From Pseudomonas putida (GTDB taxonomy: Bacteria > Pseudomonadota > Gammaproteobacteria > Pseudomonadales > Pseudomonadaceae): a stretch of 64,000 bases of DNA. The stretch lies in the NCBI GenBank assembly GCA_041071465.1, contig CP163498.1:620001-684000 (forward strand). The letters are read 5' to 3'. Under the pieces are notes generated by a model. It had not been told where the DNA came from, did not search any database, and worked only from the letters and a program-made list of their open reading frames with translations. Below are positions 1 through 8,586 of this stretch, in pieces. The first letter of the stretch is position 1, and each line of letters starts with the position of its first letter. A program made the position numbers and the translations under genes.

Positions 1-275
1 CTCCGCTACCAAAACTCACTCGGTATGACGAGTTTCTGGATGCAGACAGCGGGCTTGAGTTTCACGAATGGCTCGGGATCGAAAAACCCACGATTGAGCA
101 TCGTTGTAAGTCATTCGGCTACAGCGAAGTGGGCAGCCTGATCTCTATAGAGTCCGGCTGTCGCATGAGCTCAAGCCGTGCTACGGGCGAGTGGTGCAAG
201 ACCAAGAAAGACGCCAAGGCCAGTTACAAAGCGGCCTTAGCGGCTTCGAAGGCTCATCGCGCGGAGGCTGCATGA
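1..275 (+). CDS. Hypothetical protein, 5' end outside window
   Basis: An open frame runs from the window edge (first full codon at base 3) to a TGA at 273-275 and encodes the last 90 residues of a protein. The tail is rich in Lys and Ala (KTKKDAKASYKAALAASKAH). I do not recognise the family. The stop overlaps the start of the next gene, so it is the upstream member of the same tightly packed ICE operon. Confidence 0.55.
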   Translation, partial: PLPKLTRYDEFLDADSGLEFHEWLGIEKPTIEHRCKSFGYSEVGSLISIESGCRMSSSRATGEWCKTKKDAKASYKAALAASKAHRAEAA

Positions 276-517
276 TGAATCCTGCCTCTATTTCCCAGTT
301 CGCTGGCACGCTTTGCCTGTACCTCATGAACTGCTCTGTGGCACTGGCGACCGCCTATGGCTTGGGTTCGATCTTCAAAGCCCCGCTCGCCGAAATCGCT
401 CTGCAGGGTTCGGTCTACTCGGCCTATGCGCTCGGCACGGTCGGGACGCTGAATCTCCTGGTGCTGATCGCATCAGCTATGCGTGGACAACCTCGCCAAC
501 TTGGGGAGGGCTCCTGA
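272..517 (+). CDS. Small inner-membrane protein, hypothetical
   Basis: This 81-residue protein starts at the ATG at 272 (a second in-frame ATG follows at 275) and overlaps the preceding stop. Two hydrophobic stretches, about residues 8-30 and 48-70, predict two transmembrane helices. The stop overlaps the ATG of the DUF2786 gene by one base, so the genes are probably translationally coupled. No function is recognised. Confidence 0.55.
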   Translation: MMNPASISQFAGTLCLYLMNCSVALATAYGLGSIFKAPLAEIALQGSVYSAYALGTVGTLNLLVLIASAMRGQPRQLGEGS

Positions 518-1215
518 TGGACAAGCAGAAGATCCTCGACAAAGTCACCAAGCTGATGGCCTTGGCCAACAGCCCAGGGGCAAACACGAACGAGGCAGCA
601 ATCGCATTGCGCCAGGCCCGCTCGCTCATGGCCCAGTACAACATCGACGCAGACGAACTGCGGGCCAGCCAAGTTCTTGAAGCAAGTATCCCCACGGGCA
701 CACGTCGATCCCCAGCGGATTGGTTGCATGCCCTCGCCGGAACATGTGCAGCCGCATTCGACTGCAGCCACCTCTCTTACTACCACCCATTGAAGGGTTA
801 CTGCTTCAAGTTCCTGGGCAAGGGTATCGGTCCGGATCTGGCTGCCTATGCCTACAGCAGCCTCGTCCTGCAGTTACAGAAAGCACGTCGCGAGCATGTC
901 TCGCAGCAGAAACGGTGCCAGCTGAAGACCAAACGACGCCGCGGCCAACTGTTTGCGGAGGGTTGGATTGGAGCAGTGGCCTACAAAGTTCGAGAGTTCG
1001 CGGGTGACCTGGCTCCGGAGATCAAGGCTGAGATCACGGCCTACTTGACCGTGCATCACCCTGACTTGAAGCAAAGCGACATCACGCCAAGCGAAGCCAA
1101 AGGCCACGATCGTAGCTCTCTGTACGCAGGTATTCGGCAAGGCCGGCATGCTCAGCTCCACCACGGAGTTGGCCGCACCGAACAGCCTGGCATTTCCCAC
1201 GGGGGTGCCAGATGA
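517..1215 (+). CDS. DUF2786 domain-containing protein
   Basis: A 232-residue protein. The N-terminus (MDKQKILDKVTKLMALA, then NEAAIALRQARSLMAQYN) is the helical DUF2786 signature, a domain common beside replication genes in ICEs and phages. The middle (about residues 70-170) is consistent with the basic domain that usually follows it. Start ATG 517 overlaps the upstream TGA and the end overlaps dnaB by four bases. DUF2786 proteins have no established biochemical role; position suggests a part in element replication or maintenance. An upstream extension of the frame to base 313 overlaps the membrane-protein gene and is rejected. Confidence 0.8.
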   Translation: MDKQKILDKVTKLMALANSPGANTNEAAIALRQARSLMAQYNIDADELRASQVLEASIPTGTRRSPADWLHALAGTCAAAFDCSHLSYYHPLKGYCFKFLGKGIGPDLAAYAYSSLVLQLQKARREHVSQQKRCQLKTKRRRGQLFAEGWIGAVAYKVREFAGDLAPEIKAEITAYLTVHHPDLKQSDITPSEAKGHDRSSLYAGIRQGRHAQLHHGVGRTEQPGISHGGAR

Positions 1216-2558
1216 CCGACCTGAGCTATTCACCTCCTCACTCCATGGAGGCGGAACAGGGCGTCCTGGGCGGGCTGATGCTGGACAACGAAGCCTGGGA
1301 TCTCGTCGGTGACCTACTGCAGGCAGATGACTTCTTTCGGGGCGAACACAGGCTGATTTTCACCGCTATCCAAGAACTGTCAGAGAAAAACAGCCCTTTC
1401 GACGTGGTCACGATTTTCGAGCAGATGGCCGTCCCCGAGGAGGTTGGAGGACTTTCCTACCTGGCAGAGCTGGCCAAGAACACCCCGTCTGTAGCGAATA
1501 TCCAATCGTATGCGGAGATCGTGCGTAATCGCGCACACCTTCGTCGCATCATGTCCCTGTGTTTCCAGGGGACACGGGATGCAGCTGAACTTGCTGCTGA
1601 CGCGGCGGAGGTTCAGGACACGCTCGAGCAGAAGCTGTTCGCGCTGGGCGAAGGTCGCGTTGTACGTGAATTCGCCAACATGAACGAGGCACTGCTCTCT
1701 GTCGTCGACAAGATCGACGCGAATTTCAACGGTCATGTGACCGTAACGGGGGTGCCAACAGGCATCACCGATCTCGATGAAATGACGCGCGGCCTGCAGC
1801 CAGCAGACCTGATCATCGTCGGCGCGCGCCCATCCATGGGCAAGACCTCGTTCTGCTTGAGCATCGTAGATGCCGCGCTGAACAGTAAGCCTGACGAGAT
1901 CGTGCTGGTTTTCAGCATGGAGATGCCTACCGAGGCCCTCATCTACCGAATGCTGGCAATTTTGGGCCACATCGACCTGAGCAGGCTCCTGTCCGGTCAG
2001 TTGCAGGACGAGGACTGGCCCAAACTCTCCGCCGCCGTGCATCGCATGAGCGCATACGGCAACCGTCTGGTCATCGATGACAGTGCAAACCTCACTCCTG
2101 CTGCGATGCGCGCCAAGGTTCGACGCGCTAGCCGGCGCTTTGGGAGGCCCTGCTTGATCATGGCGGATTACCTGCAACTCATGCGCTGCCCTGGGCAAGA
2201 GAACCGGGCCAATGAGATCAGCGAGATATCTCGTTCCCTCAAGGGAATCGCGAAGGAATTCAACTGCCCCTTCGTAGCTCTTTCTCAGCTCAACCGGGCT
2301 CTGGAGCAACGTCAGAACAAACGACCAGTCAACGCCGATCTGCGCGACAGCGGAGCGATCGAGCAAGACGCCGACATCATCCTCTTCGTGTACCGAGACG
2401 AGGTGTACAACGAAAACACCGAGTTCAAGGGGATTGCCGAGCTGATTATCGGCAAACAACGCCAAGGGCCTACGGGCTATGTACGCGCAGCCTTTATCGC
2501 CAACCAAACTCGCTTCGCAAACCTCACTGCTGACCATTGGCAAGGAGCTGCCGCATGA
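1212..2558 (+). CDS. dnaB: Replicative DNA helicase, DnaB family
   Basis: A 448-residue DnaB-type hexameric helicase, close to the usual 450-470. The N-terminal interaction domain begins at about residue 10 (EAEQGVLGGLML), followed by a linker and the RecA-like ATPase with Walker A GARPSMGKTS near residue 204, a Walker B region ending in MADYLQLM, and the DLRDSGAIEQDAD motif typical of DnaB. It would unwind the fork during autonomous replication of the excised element. A dnaB next to parB is the standard opening of PFGI-1/pKLC102-class ICEs; a Soj/ParA gene would be expected just left of the window. Confidence 0.95.
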   Translation: MTDLSYSPPHSMEAEQGVLGGLMLDNEAWDLVGDLLQADDFFRGEHRLIFTAIQELSEKNSPFDVVTIFEQMAVPEEVGGLSYLAELAKNTPSVANIQSYAEIVRNRAHLRRIMSLCFQGTRDAAELAADAAEVQDTLEQKLFALGEGRVVREFANMNEALLSVVDKIDANFNGHVTVTGVPTGITDLDEMTRGLQPADLIIVGARPSMGKTSFCLSIVDAALNSKPDEIVLVFSMEMPTEALIYRMLAILGHIDLSRLLSGQLQDEDWPKLSAAVHRMSAYGNRLVIDDSANLTPAAMRAKVRRASRRFGRPCLIMADYLQLMRCPGQENRANEISEISRSLKGIAKEFNCPFVALSQLNRALEQRQNKRPVNADLRDSGAIEQDADIILFVYRDEVYNENTEFKGIAELIIGKQRQGPTGYVRAAFIANQTRFANLTADHWQGAAA

Positions 2559-2743
2559 CGCTCACAGAATCCCATCTGATTACGCATGGCTGCCTTAACT
2601 GTGGCCGGCACTTCGCGCTTCATCAGGTACGGCAGGTGCATCCTGCTGAGCATACCCCTGAAGGTGAGGCAGAGGTTCTGGTATGCCCGGTCTGCGGCAG
2701 CTATGACCCCGTTCCTCTCTCGGAGGTGCCCAATGCAGGCTGA
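2555..2743 (+). CDS. Small zinc-ribbon protein
   Basis: A 62-residue protein beginning at the ATG that overlaps the dnaB stop. It has two CxxC pairs, CLNC near residue 14 and CPVC near residue 45, spaced as in a zinc ribbon. An ATG 18 bases upstream in the same frame lies inside dnaB and is less likely. No catalytic motif is seen, so a nucleic-acid or protein-binding role is only inferred. The end overlaps the next gene. Confidence 0.65.
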   Translation: MTLTESHLITHGCLNCGRHFALHQVRQVHPAEHTPEGEAEVLVCPVCGSYDPVPLSEVPNAG

Positions 2744-3260
2744 GCAGATCTACCCTTCGATCCCTGCAATCGCAAACACCGACCAATCGGCCTTGGCATT
2801 CGCGCACCAGTCTGGCGTAAACGCGGTTTGGCTGGATGCTCTCAGCCAGGTTGTCTCACGGCTCACCCAGTTCGGTGAAACCACGGTGCCTGTTGAGCTG
2901 AATGAGGCTCTGCAAGAGCTTGCACAGCTGCAGTACGTCGAGCTGGAAAGCCATGATGCTGGAACGCTGGCAGCGACCCTCCTTGGCCAACCAGCCCTGC
3001 TGACCAATTACTTCTGGTCAGTATGGGTACCAAGGCACCTCCTGAGCTGCGGTCTGAAGGTTGCAGTAACCCCCCATCTGACCAGCTCCGTGGACGAGGC
3101 TCATCACTGCACCGTGGTCTTCCGGATTCCTGGATCGCGCGAGACTGCACGTGAGTTCCTCACCGACCTGGCCACCCAATATCCGGGCTGCACCCCGGAA
3201 ATCGTGGCCATCCAAGCGGGTGATGCACTTTGCCCGAAGGAGGCCGGATCCAATGCGTAA
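2733..3260 (+). CDS. Hypothetical ICE protein
   Basis: A 175-residue protein starting at ATG 2733 inside the end of the zinc-ribbon gene. It is mostly helical in its first 85 residues; the C-terminal half (VAVTPHLTSSVDEAHHCTVVFRI) looks like an alpha/beta domain. No family is recognised. It overlaps both neighbours and belongs to the same operon. Confidence 0.6.
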   Translation: MQAEQIYPSIPAIANTDQSALAFAHQSGVNAVWLDALSQVVSRLTQFGETTVPVELNEALQELAQLQYVELESHDAGTLAATLLGQPALLTNYFWSVWVPRHLLSCGLKVAVTPHLTSSVDEAHHCTVVFRIPGSRETAREFLTDLATQYPGCTPEIVAIQAGDALCPKEAGSNA

Positions 3261-3486
3261 CCTTCTTCGCGGCGCCCACGACAGTGTCCGCCGGCTTGCT
3301 GAGTTTGCCCTCTCCGAGGGCTGGACTCTCTCCAGGTCCAATAGCGGCCACCTGAAGTTCAGCAAGTCCGGCTTCGCACCGATTTTCACTTCCTGCACAC
3401 CTAGCGACCACCGTTCCGAGCGCAACACCCGGGCGTTGCTTCGACGTGCGGAAGTCCAAAACAGCTCCTCGCGGGGGATTCAATAA
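3253..3486 (+). CDS. HicA-like small protein
   Basis: A 77-residue basic protein resembling the HicA/YcfA double-stranded-RNA-binding-like fold: an N-terminal helix ending GWTLSRSN, then GHLKF at the position of the catalytic Gly-His of HicA toxins, then a [15 protein letters not shown] helix. HicA proteins are mRNA interferases paired with HicB, but no HicB-type antitoxin is adjacent, so it may be an ICE- or phage-type HicA relative without toxin function. Start ATG 3253 overlaps the upstream gene; the stop overlaps the yejK-like start. Confidence 0.6.
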   Translation: MRNLLRGAHDSVRRLAEFALSEGWTLSRSNSGHLKFSKSGFAPIFTSCTPSDHRSERNTRALLRRAEVQNSSSRGIQ

Positions 3487-4490
3487 TGCCGATCCGACAC
3501 GTAATTATTCACCAGCTCGACAAGCAGCCCGACGGCAGCCCCGCCGTCCTTCATGCCCGTGACACTGAGCTCCCACCGTCCGATGCTATCGTGAGTCTCC
3601 AGGGCGACCTGAACGACAGCTACAACGCCAAGCAAGGCAAAGCGTGGGGCTTCTTCCATGGGGAGTCGGGTGCGTACCCATTCAGCGGTTGGCTGAAACA
3701 GTACCTGGAGGAGCAGCAAGACTTCACCAGCTTCAGCCGTGTGTCTGTCGAACACCTGCAGAAACTGCTTGAAGAGGTCAACCTGTCCACCGGTGGCCAC
3801 GTGTTCTTCAGCCATTACCAACAAGGCTTGACTGAGTACTTGATGATCGCTGTCCTCCAGCAGGTCGAAACCGTCAGCCTGGACGGTGATCTTAATGTTG
3901 TAGCCTCTCGCTACCTGGACACCAGCAACTTCTCCTGCGCGGCCCGGATCAACCTGAGCGAGTGGCGCAACAACCCTAACTCGAAGCAGTACATTTCCTT
4001 CGTTAAAGGCAAAAACGGCAGGAAGAGTTCGGACTACTTCCGCGACTTCATCGGGTGCCAAGAAGGCGTCGACGGGCCAGGTGAAACCCGCACGCTTCTC
4101 AAGGCATTCACCGACTACGTCGAGAAAGAGGATCTCCCAGAAGAAAGCGCCCGGGAGAAAACCCACGCGCTGCTCGACTATGCCACCACCCAAACGAAGC
4201 TGGGGCAGCCCCTCTCTCTTCAAGAGCTGTCCCAGACTCTCGATGAAGACCGCCCTCAGGCGTTTTACGACCACATCCGCAATAGCGACTACGGCCTATC
4301 CCCTGAGATCCCGGCCGATAAGCGCACACTCAACCAGTTCCGCCGTTTCACCGGCCGCGCCGAAGGTCTGTCGATCAGCTTTGAGGCGCACCTGCTCGGT
4401 TCCAACGTCACCTACGACGCCGACACCGGCTCGCTGACGATCAAGAACCTGCCCACTCAGCTCACCGACCAACTCAAACGCCGCCAGTAA
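3486..4490 (+). CDS. yejK: Nucleoid-associated protein, YejK/NdpA family
   Basis: A 334-residue protein, the family's usual size (about 335). It begins [13 protein letters not shown] as NdpA proteins do, and the body shows the conserved [22 protein letters not shown] and [11 protein letters not shown] segments. NdpA/YejK binds DNA in the nucleoid; ICE copies are thought to buffer DNA topology or expression of the element. The ATG at 3486 overlaps the preceding stop by one base. Confidence 0.88.
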   Translation: MPIRHVIIHQLDKQPDGSPAVLHARDTELPPSDAIVSLQGDLNDSYNAKQGKAWGFFHGESGAYPFSGWLKQYLEEQQDFTSFSRVSVEHLQKLLEEVNLSTGGHVFFSHYQQGLTEYLMIAVLQQVETVSLDGDLNVVASRYLDTSNFSCAARINLSEWRNNPNSKQYISFVKGKNGRKSSDYFRDFIGCQEGVDGPGETRTLLKAFTDYVEKEDLPEESAREKTHALLDYATTQTKLGQPLSLQELSQTLDEDRPQAFYDHIRNSDYGLSPEIPADKRTLNQFRRFTGRAEGLSISFEAHLLGSNVTYDADTGSLTIKNLPTQLTDQLKRRQ

Positions 4491-4501
4491 GGAGAACCAC
4501 C

Positions 4502-4849
4502 ATGAACGCAACCAATTCCCGTACCGCTGACAAGTTCGTGGTTCGCCTGCCGAATGGCATGCGTGAACAAGTGGCAGAAGTCGCCCGCAAGAACCATCGT
4601 TCCATGAACAGCGAAATCATCGATCGCCTCGAGCAATCGCTACTCAACGGTCAATTTGAGCCGGCGCAGAAAGCCCAGGGCGACGGCGCCAACGCAGAGG
4701 AGTTGAGATCCGAGCTGACCCGCGCATACCGGATCATCGATCGCCTGTTGCAAAATGCTGTTCCAACTCAAGACGACATTCAGGAAGTGCTGCACCTGGT
4801 TCGCCACTCTCCTCTGGCTCACCCGCACGTTGCTGCGGTAGGAGCTTGA
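4502..4849 (+). CDS. Arc-like ribbon-helix-helix DNA-binding protein
   Basis: A 115-residue protein. Residues 10-45 (KFVVRLPNGMREQVAEVARK, then MNSEIIDRLEQSL) form a clear Arc/MetJ ribbon-helix-helix domain with the beta-strand FVVRLP. The C-terminal half is predicted helical and may mediate oligomerisation. An AAGGAG Shine-Dalgarno lies eight bases upstream of ATG 4502. It sits one base before parB, so a role as partition-gene regulator is a reasonable inference. Confidence 0.8.
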   Translation: MNATNSRTADKFVVRLPNGMREQVAEVARKNHRSMNSEIIDRLEQSLLNGQFEPAQKAQGDGANAEELRSELTRAYRIIDRLLQNAVPTQDDIQEVLHLVRHSPLAHPHVAAVGA

Positions 4850-4850
4850 G

Positions 4851-6563
4851 ATGGCCGCTACAGACCTCAAAGCCAAGCTTCTCGCTCCAGGCTTCACCCC
4901 TACAGGCACCACCGCGGCCATGAGTGACCCTATCGCGGACACCCCATTGGTGCTGACTGTCGAGCAGGTCCTCCCTTGGGAGGATAACCCTCGTACCACT
5001 CGCAACCCACGATACGATGAACTCAAGGAGTCGATCCGCCACCGTGGCCTCGACACCCCTCCGCCTGTAACACGCAGACCTGGAGAGGAAAAATACCGGA
5101 TCCGCAACGGTGGGAACACGCGAATCACAATTCTGAAGGAGCTGTTCCAGGAAACTGGCGACGAAAGGTTTCAGAGGATTAATGTTCTGTTCCGCCCATG
5201 GGATCAGATCCGAGGCGAGATCGTGATGCTCACCGGTCACCTGGCCGAGGATCTCAAAGGTGAGCTCAAATTCATCGAGAGAGCTGTCGCGGTGGGTCGA
5301 GCGAAGGCGCTTTATGAGGAGGAAAGCGGCGAGACCATTTCCCAGCGCGAGCTCGCTCGACGCCTATCTAAAGATGGGTACCCTATTTCTCAGTCCCATA
5401 TCAGCAGGATGCTGGATACCCTGCAATTTTTGCTGCCTGCAGTGCCTGGTTTGCTCTACTCCGGTCTCGGTATCGACCGGATCACGAAAATAATCGCGCT
5501 GAGAAAATCTGCATTGGCTTGCTGGGACAAGCATTACAGCAATGAAGGCGTTGACTTCGAAATGCTGTTCCAGGACGTCCTTGCCCAGTTCGAGGGAGAA
5601 GCGGAAGAATTCCTGTTCCAGCGCTTCCAGGACGAGCTCATCGGCACGATGAAAAAATCGCTGCAGCTCGGCTACGAGGACATTCTGCTGGAGATTACCC
5701 AGCAGCAGGATAAGCTCCGTCGCTCAACGCCAGTGGTAGAAGTGCCGAGTACCGGCAAGTCCAGTAATCATCCCGCCAGTCTTTTGGGTACTGGTACAGC
5801 TTCACCGGTACCGGTACCGGCATCGCAACAGCTACCTGAAGCTACTGGGAGTTCGCCGAAGCCTTCTCAGCCTCCCCACCAGCCAGCTGCTCCAATGCCG
5901 GGAGCTTCGCTCACACCAGAGCAAGAGCAGGAACGGATTGCAGGGCATATCGCGTCCCCAACGAACCTCAGCCAGCGGGTGATCGAGACAAAAGCGAAGG
6001 TTGCCGCCCTCAGCGGGGAAACGCTGCCCGATTTCAACTCGAACTGCCTGGTCGCCATCCCCGTGCAAGCCGGCGGACTGCACCCCATTACCGACCTCTG
6101 GTACATCGAGCGTCAGATTGACCAACCTGGCGAGTTGCGCAACCAGGTAGCCCAACTGGCCGTGGAGATCCTCGAATCTGTCAACGGCCCTGGCGATATC
6201 CAGGTAATCGATGGAGGGATCGGGTTCAAGTACAAACAGCCGGAGACCGAAGTTGAAGTCACTGCAACAGCTCAACATACGCTGACACTGCTTCAGTCAT
6301 TGAGCGGTGCGATGGCTATCGCACTCAAGATGCTGAACGAGCAACCAAACCCTGCCAGTGCATTGGGCGAATTTGAGTTTGCTGCCGGCCTGGGCCAACT
6401 GCTGCTGGGCCAACCTCTGGGTGCTGAGCAGGCACCAGGTGACGAAGGTCGTTTGAGTGACGGTGCGCTGGTCAAGTTATTCCGCATCATTCGGCTGGCT
6501 CGACGCCTGATCGACTTGGAAATCGAAGAGTTCAAACGGTCCTCGCCAGTCCAGGACAACTGA
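4851..6563 (+). CDS. parB: ParB family partition protein (ICE PFGI-1 class)
   Basis: A 570-residue protein. Residues 40-130 carry the ParB/Sulfiredoxin-type domain (VEQVLPWEDNPRTTRNPRYD, later YRIRNGGNTRITILKEL). A helix-turn-helix follows near residues 160-190 (ISQRELARRLSKDGYPISQS). A Pro/Ala/Ser-rich linker lies near residues 300-350 and the C-terminal domain resembles no other part of the window. This architecture is that of the ICE ParB family of PFGI-1-class elements, which together with Soj/ParA stabilises the excised circle. It is longer than chromosomal ParB (about 290) because of the C-terminal extension. Confidence 0.88.
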   Translation: MAATDLKAKLLAPGFTPTGTTAAMSDPIADTPLVLTVEQVLPWEDNPRTTRNPRYDELKESIRHRGLDTPPPVTRRPGEEKYRIRNGGNTRITILKELFQETGDERFQRINVLFRPWDQIRGEIVMLTGHLAEDLKGELKFIERAVAVGRAKALYEEESGETISQRELARRLSKDGYPISQSHISRMLDTLQFLLPAVPGLLYSGLGIDRITKIIALRKSALACWDKHYSNEGVDFEMLFQDVLAQFEGEAEEFLFQRFQDELIGTMKKSLQLGYEDILLEITQQQDKLRRSTPVVEVPSTGKSSNHPASLLGTGTASPVPVPASQQLPEATGSSPKPSQPPHQPAAPMPGASLTPEQEQERIAGHIASPTNLSQRVIETKAKVAALSGETLPDFNSNCLVAIPVQAGGLHPITDLWYIERQIDQPGELRNQVAQLAVEILESVNGPGDIQVIDGGIGFKYKQPETEVEVTATAQHTLTLLQSLSGAMAIALKMLNEQPNPASALGEFEFAAGLGQLLLGQPLGAEQAPGDEGRLSDGALVKLFRIIRLARRLIDLEIEEFKRSSPVQDN

Positions 6564-6595
6564 ACACTCGATGAGATGAATGGGAGGGAGTCTCA

Positions 6596-7291
6596 ATGTC
6601 CAAGTCAACACTTAACGAAGCGGTTCTCTCACAGCTGCTTGACCTCATGCGTAACGGTCAACTTCAGCGCTGTGTAGAGATGGGAGTTGAACCAGAGGTG
6701 CTGGGCCAGATCCAGCACCCAACAGTCCTCAGTTTGCTCCGCAATACCCCTGTTTCATGGGTCAACGTGTCAATCAACAGCTCAATGATCCTCAAGCTGC
6801 TGACCGGCGCCGCGCGTACAGAAGAGGAAACTCGGCTTATCGAGCGCGCGATCCGGCTGGGGGCCACGACCAGCTTGCTCGGCAAGTTCTTCGGGCTCAC
6901 ACCTCAAGAGATAGCCTTGCAGCGTACCGTCATTGGGGTGCGTGCCCCACGCGGTCGATGGCCAGAGCTCTCTGAAGATCAGGATCACCATATTTGGCAT
7001 CGCTGGACCAAGTTGATGGATGAGCACCGCGTCGAGCTCGAGGACAGCTTGGCCATGCTCGACGTGGCCATGCTGGTTGCCGAGGAGCTGAGCACGGACG
7101 GTCTCACGCTTGCGCAGATCTGGTCACGGATCACTCAGTGGGTCGAACAAGGCTTGTATCCAGGCAGCACTGAACGCTCCCGAGTCACTGAGCGACGACA
7201 GCTCACCCTTTTGGATGAGGGCGGCCTACGTCATGTCGATGAAAGCGGCACCGCCTCTATCCATCCTGGAGAAGGCGATCAGAGAAGATGA
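6596..7291 (+). CDS. DUF2857 domain-containing protein
   Basis: A 231-residue protein with the DUF2857 pattern: an N-terminal helical part, then LIERAIRLGATTSLLGKFFG followed by TPQEIALQRTVIGV. DUF2857 genes sit between parB and the STY4528-type replication gene in SPI-7 and PFGI-1-class islands, as here. The function is unknown; the GKFFGLTPQEIALQR segment looks like a helix-turn-helix. GGGAGG lies upstream of ATG 6596 and the stop overlaps the next ATG. Confidence 0.8.
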   Translation: MSKSTLNEAVLSQLLDLMRNGQLQRCVEMGVEPEVLGQIQHPTVLSLLRNTPVSWVNVSINSSMILKLLTGAARTEEETRLIERAIRLGATTSLLGKFFGLTPQEIALQRTVIGVRAPRGRWPELSEDQDHHIWHRWTKLMDEHRVELEDSLAMLDVAMLVAEELSTDGLTLAQIWSRITQWVEQGLYPGSTERSRVTERRQLTLLDEGGLRHVDESGTASIHPGEGDQRR

Positions 7292-8586
7292 AGCTCACAC
7301 GGTTCCCGATTTCCACGCTCCTAGATTCGGCCTCGGGGCAACTCGAGGCCCATGTGCAGAAGAAGAGAGCTGAGGACACCGCCCCTACTGCAGCGCCTGC
7401 TACACCCTACTCCGGGATAATTTTCAGCGGAAATCCGCATGAAACGGTCCCGCGTAAACTCCTACTCGACAATCGGTTGACCCCCTTGGAACGCAATTGC
7501 TGGCAAGTCTTTCGACTGCTGGTCAATGAAGATGGAATCACGGCTTTCCCCACCTATGACCAACTGCGGCCCTACCTCGGCATGAATCCAGGTAAACACG
7601 CCTCTAGAGAAACCGTGGCAAAAGCCTTGACGGTGCTCCGTCTGACCCGCTGGTTAAGCCTGGGCCGGACGGTGCGGAATGAGATCAACGGCCAGGTTCA
7701 GGGGAACGTCTACCTCCTACACGACGAGCCTGTCACGCCGGCGGAGGCCCTGGAGTTCGACAAGGACTATATGACCTTGCTGATGCAATCCATGGAGCAT
7801 CAGAACAAAGCGATCAAGGACATCGCGGCAATTACCTGGAGAGAATTCACCAGCGATCCAGACGTTGGGCGACGACTTCCCTCGCGCATTGACACGATTA
7901 GCGATCGACTGAACGCCCAGACCTGGGCAGTTGAAACCAAACAAAATGCACTGCCTGCGCCTGAGTTCGGAATCCGAACTCAGCAAGACTTAGCCGTGGA
8001 TGGACTGAGTTCGGAATCCGAACTCAGTACGAACTCAGCGAAACAGGGGGCCCTCCCCCTCAGTTCGGATTCCGAACTCAGCCTGAAACCACTGAGTTCA
8101 CCCTCAGTTCGGATTCCGAACTCAGCTAGTACGTATACAAATACAGACAAGTCTGTATCTAAAAGCTCTGTACAACCGCGCGAGAGTGCAGGTGTGAACT
8201 GGTTACTTGCCCTAGATCTCCTCAAGCCAGAGGACCGTGTGAAGGCACGTGAGATCATGGGGCCGGTACCGGAGAATCTCCGAGAGGCGGTGATCAACCA
8301 GTGGAAGCATCGCTGTACTAGCGGGAGTGTCGCCAAGCCCCTCGCGTACCTGACGAGCCTTGCAGGCAAGGCCATACGGGGTGACTTCAACGCAGAGTGG
8401 AGCCCTACAGCGCCTGCTGCAACTCCGACGTCATCGCCAGCGGCCAGCGTGGTAGCACGGCCCACTCAGCCCGCCGTTCCCAAGCCGGCACCGACAGCGA
8501 CTGCGATGCAGACAGCAAATTCCGCGCTGACCTCGCTGCAGGCCCTGCTTGACCCTCGACGCCGCGTGGAGCCCACCGATGAGTGA
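7288..8586 (+). CDS. STY4528 family pathogenicity-island replication protein
   Basis: A 432-residue protein. The N-terminal 170 residues (RKLLLDNRLTPLERNCWQVF, FPTYDQLRPYLGM, SRETVAKALTVLRLTRWLSL) form a winged-helix initiator-like domain as in the STY4528 family. Residues 225-285 are a Ser/Glu-rich low-complexity linker encoded by four palindromes (see 7961-8180). The C-terminal part (WLLALDLLKPEDRVKAREIM, then LAYLTSLAGKAIRGDF) resembles a DnaT/primosomal-type domain. The family is annotated as a replication protein; a role as origin-binding initiator is inferred. Confidence 0.82.
   Translation: MKLTRFPISTLLDSASGQLEAHVQKKRAEDTAPTAAPATPYSGIIFSGNPHETVPRKLLLDNRLTPLERNCWQVFRLLVNEDGITAFPTYDQLRPYLGMNPGKHASRETVAKALTVLRLTRWLSLGRTVRNEINGQVQGNVYLLHDEPVTPAEALEFDKDYMTLLMQSMEHQNKAIKDIAAITWREFTSDPDVGRRLPSRIDTISDRLNAQTWAVETKQNALPAPEFGIRTQQDLAVDGLSSESELSTNSAKQGALPLSSDSELSLKPLSSPSVRIPNSASTYTNTDKSVSKSSVQPRESAGVNWLLALDLLKPEDRVKAREIMGPVPENLREAVINQWKHRCTSGSVAKPLAYLTSLAGKAIRGDFNAEWSPTAPAATPTSSPAASVVARPTQPAVPKPAPTATAMQTANSALTSLQALLDPRRRVEPTDE
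7961..8180 (+). other. Candidate intragenic replication origin: four palindromic iterons plus A+T-rich segment
   Basis: Four 23-bp near-perfect palindromes with core GTTCGGAATCCGAAC or GTTCGGATTCCGAAC lie at 7961-7983, 8005-8027, 8059-8081 and 8103-8125, with extra half-sites at 8030-8038 and 8092-8100. Start-to-start spacings are 44, 54 and 44 bp, near whole helical turns. They are followed at once by an A+T-richer stretch (8126-8180) holding another dyad, ATACAGACAAGTCTGTAT (8141-8158). The repeats fall in all three codon phases of the host gene, so selection acts on the DNA. The layout copies the lambda origin inside gene O. Confidence 0.6.

Noticed and set aside
1380..2543. 387-codon minus-strand frame opposite dnaB
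   Set aside because: dnaB is certain from its motifs; the antisense frame is a G+C shadow.
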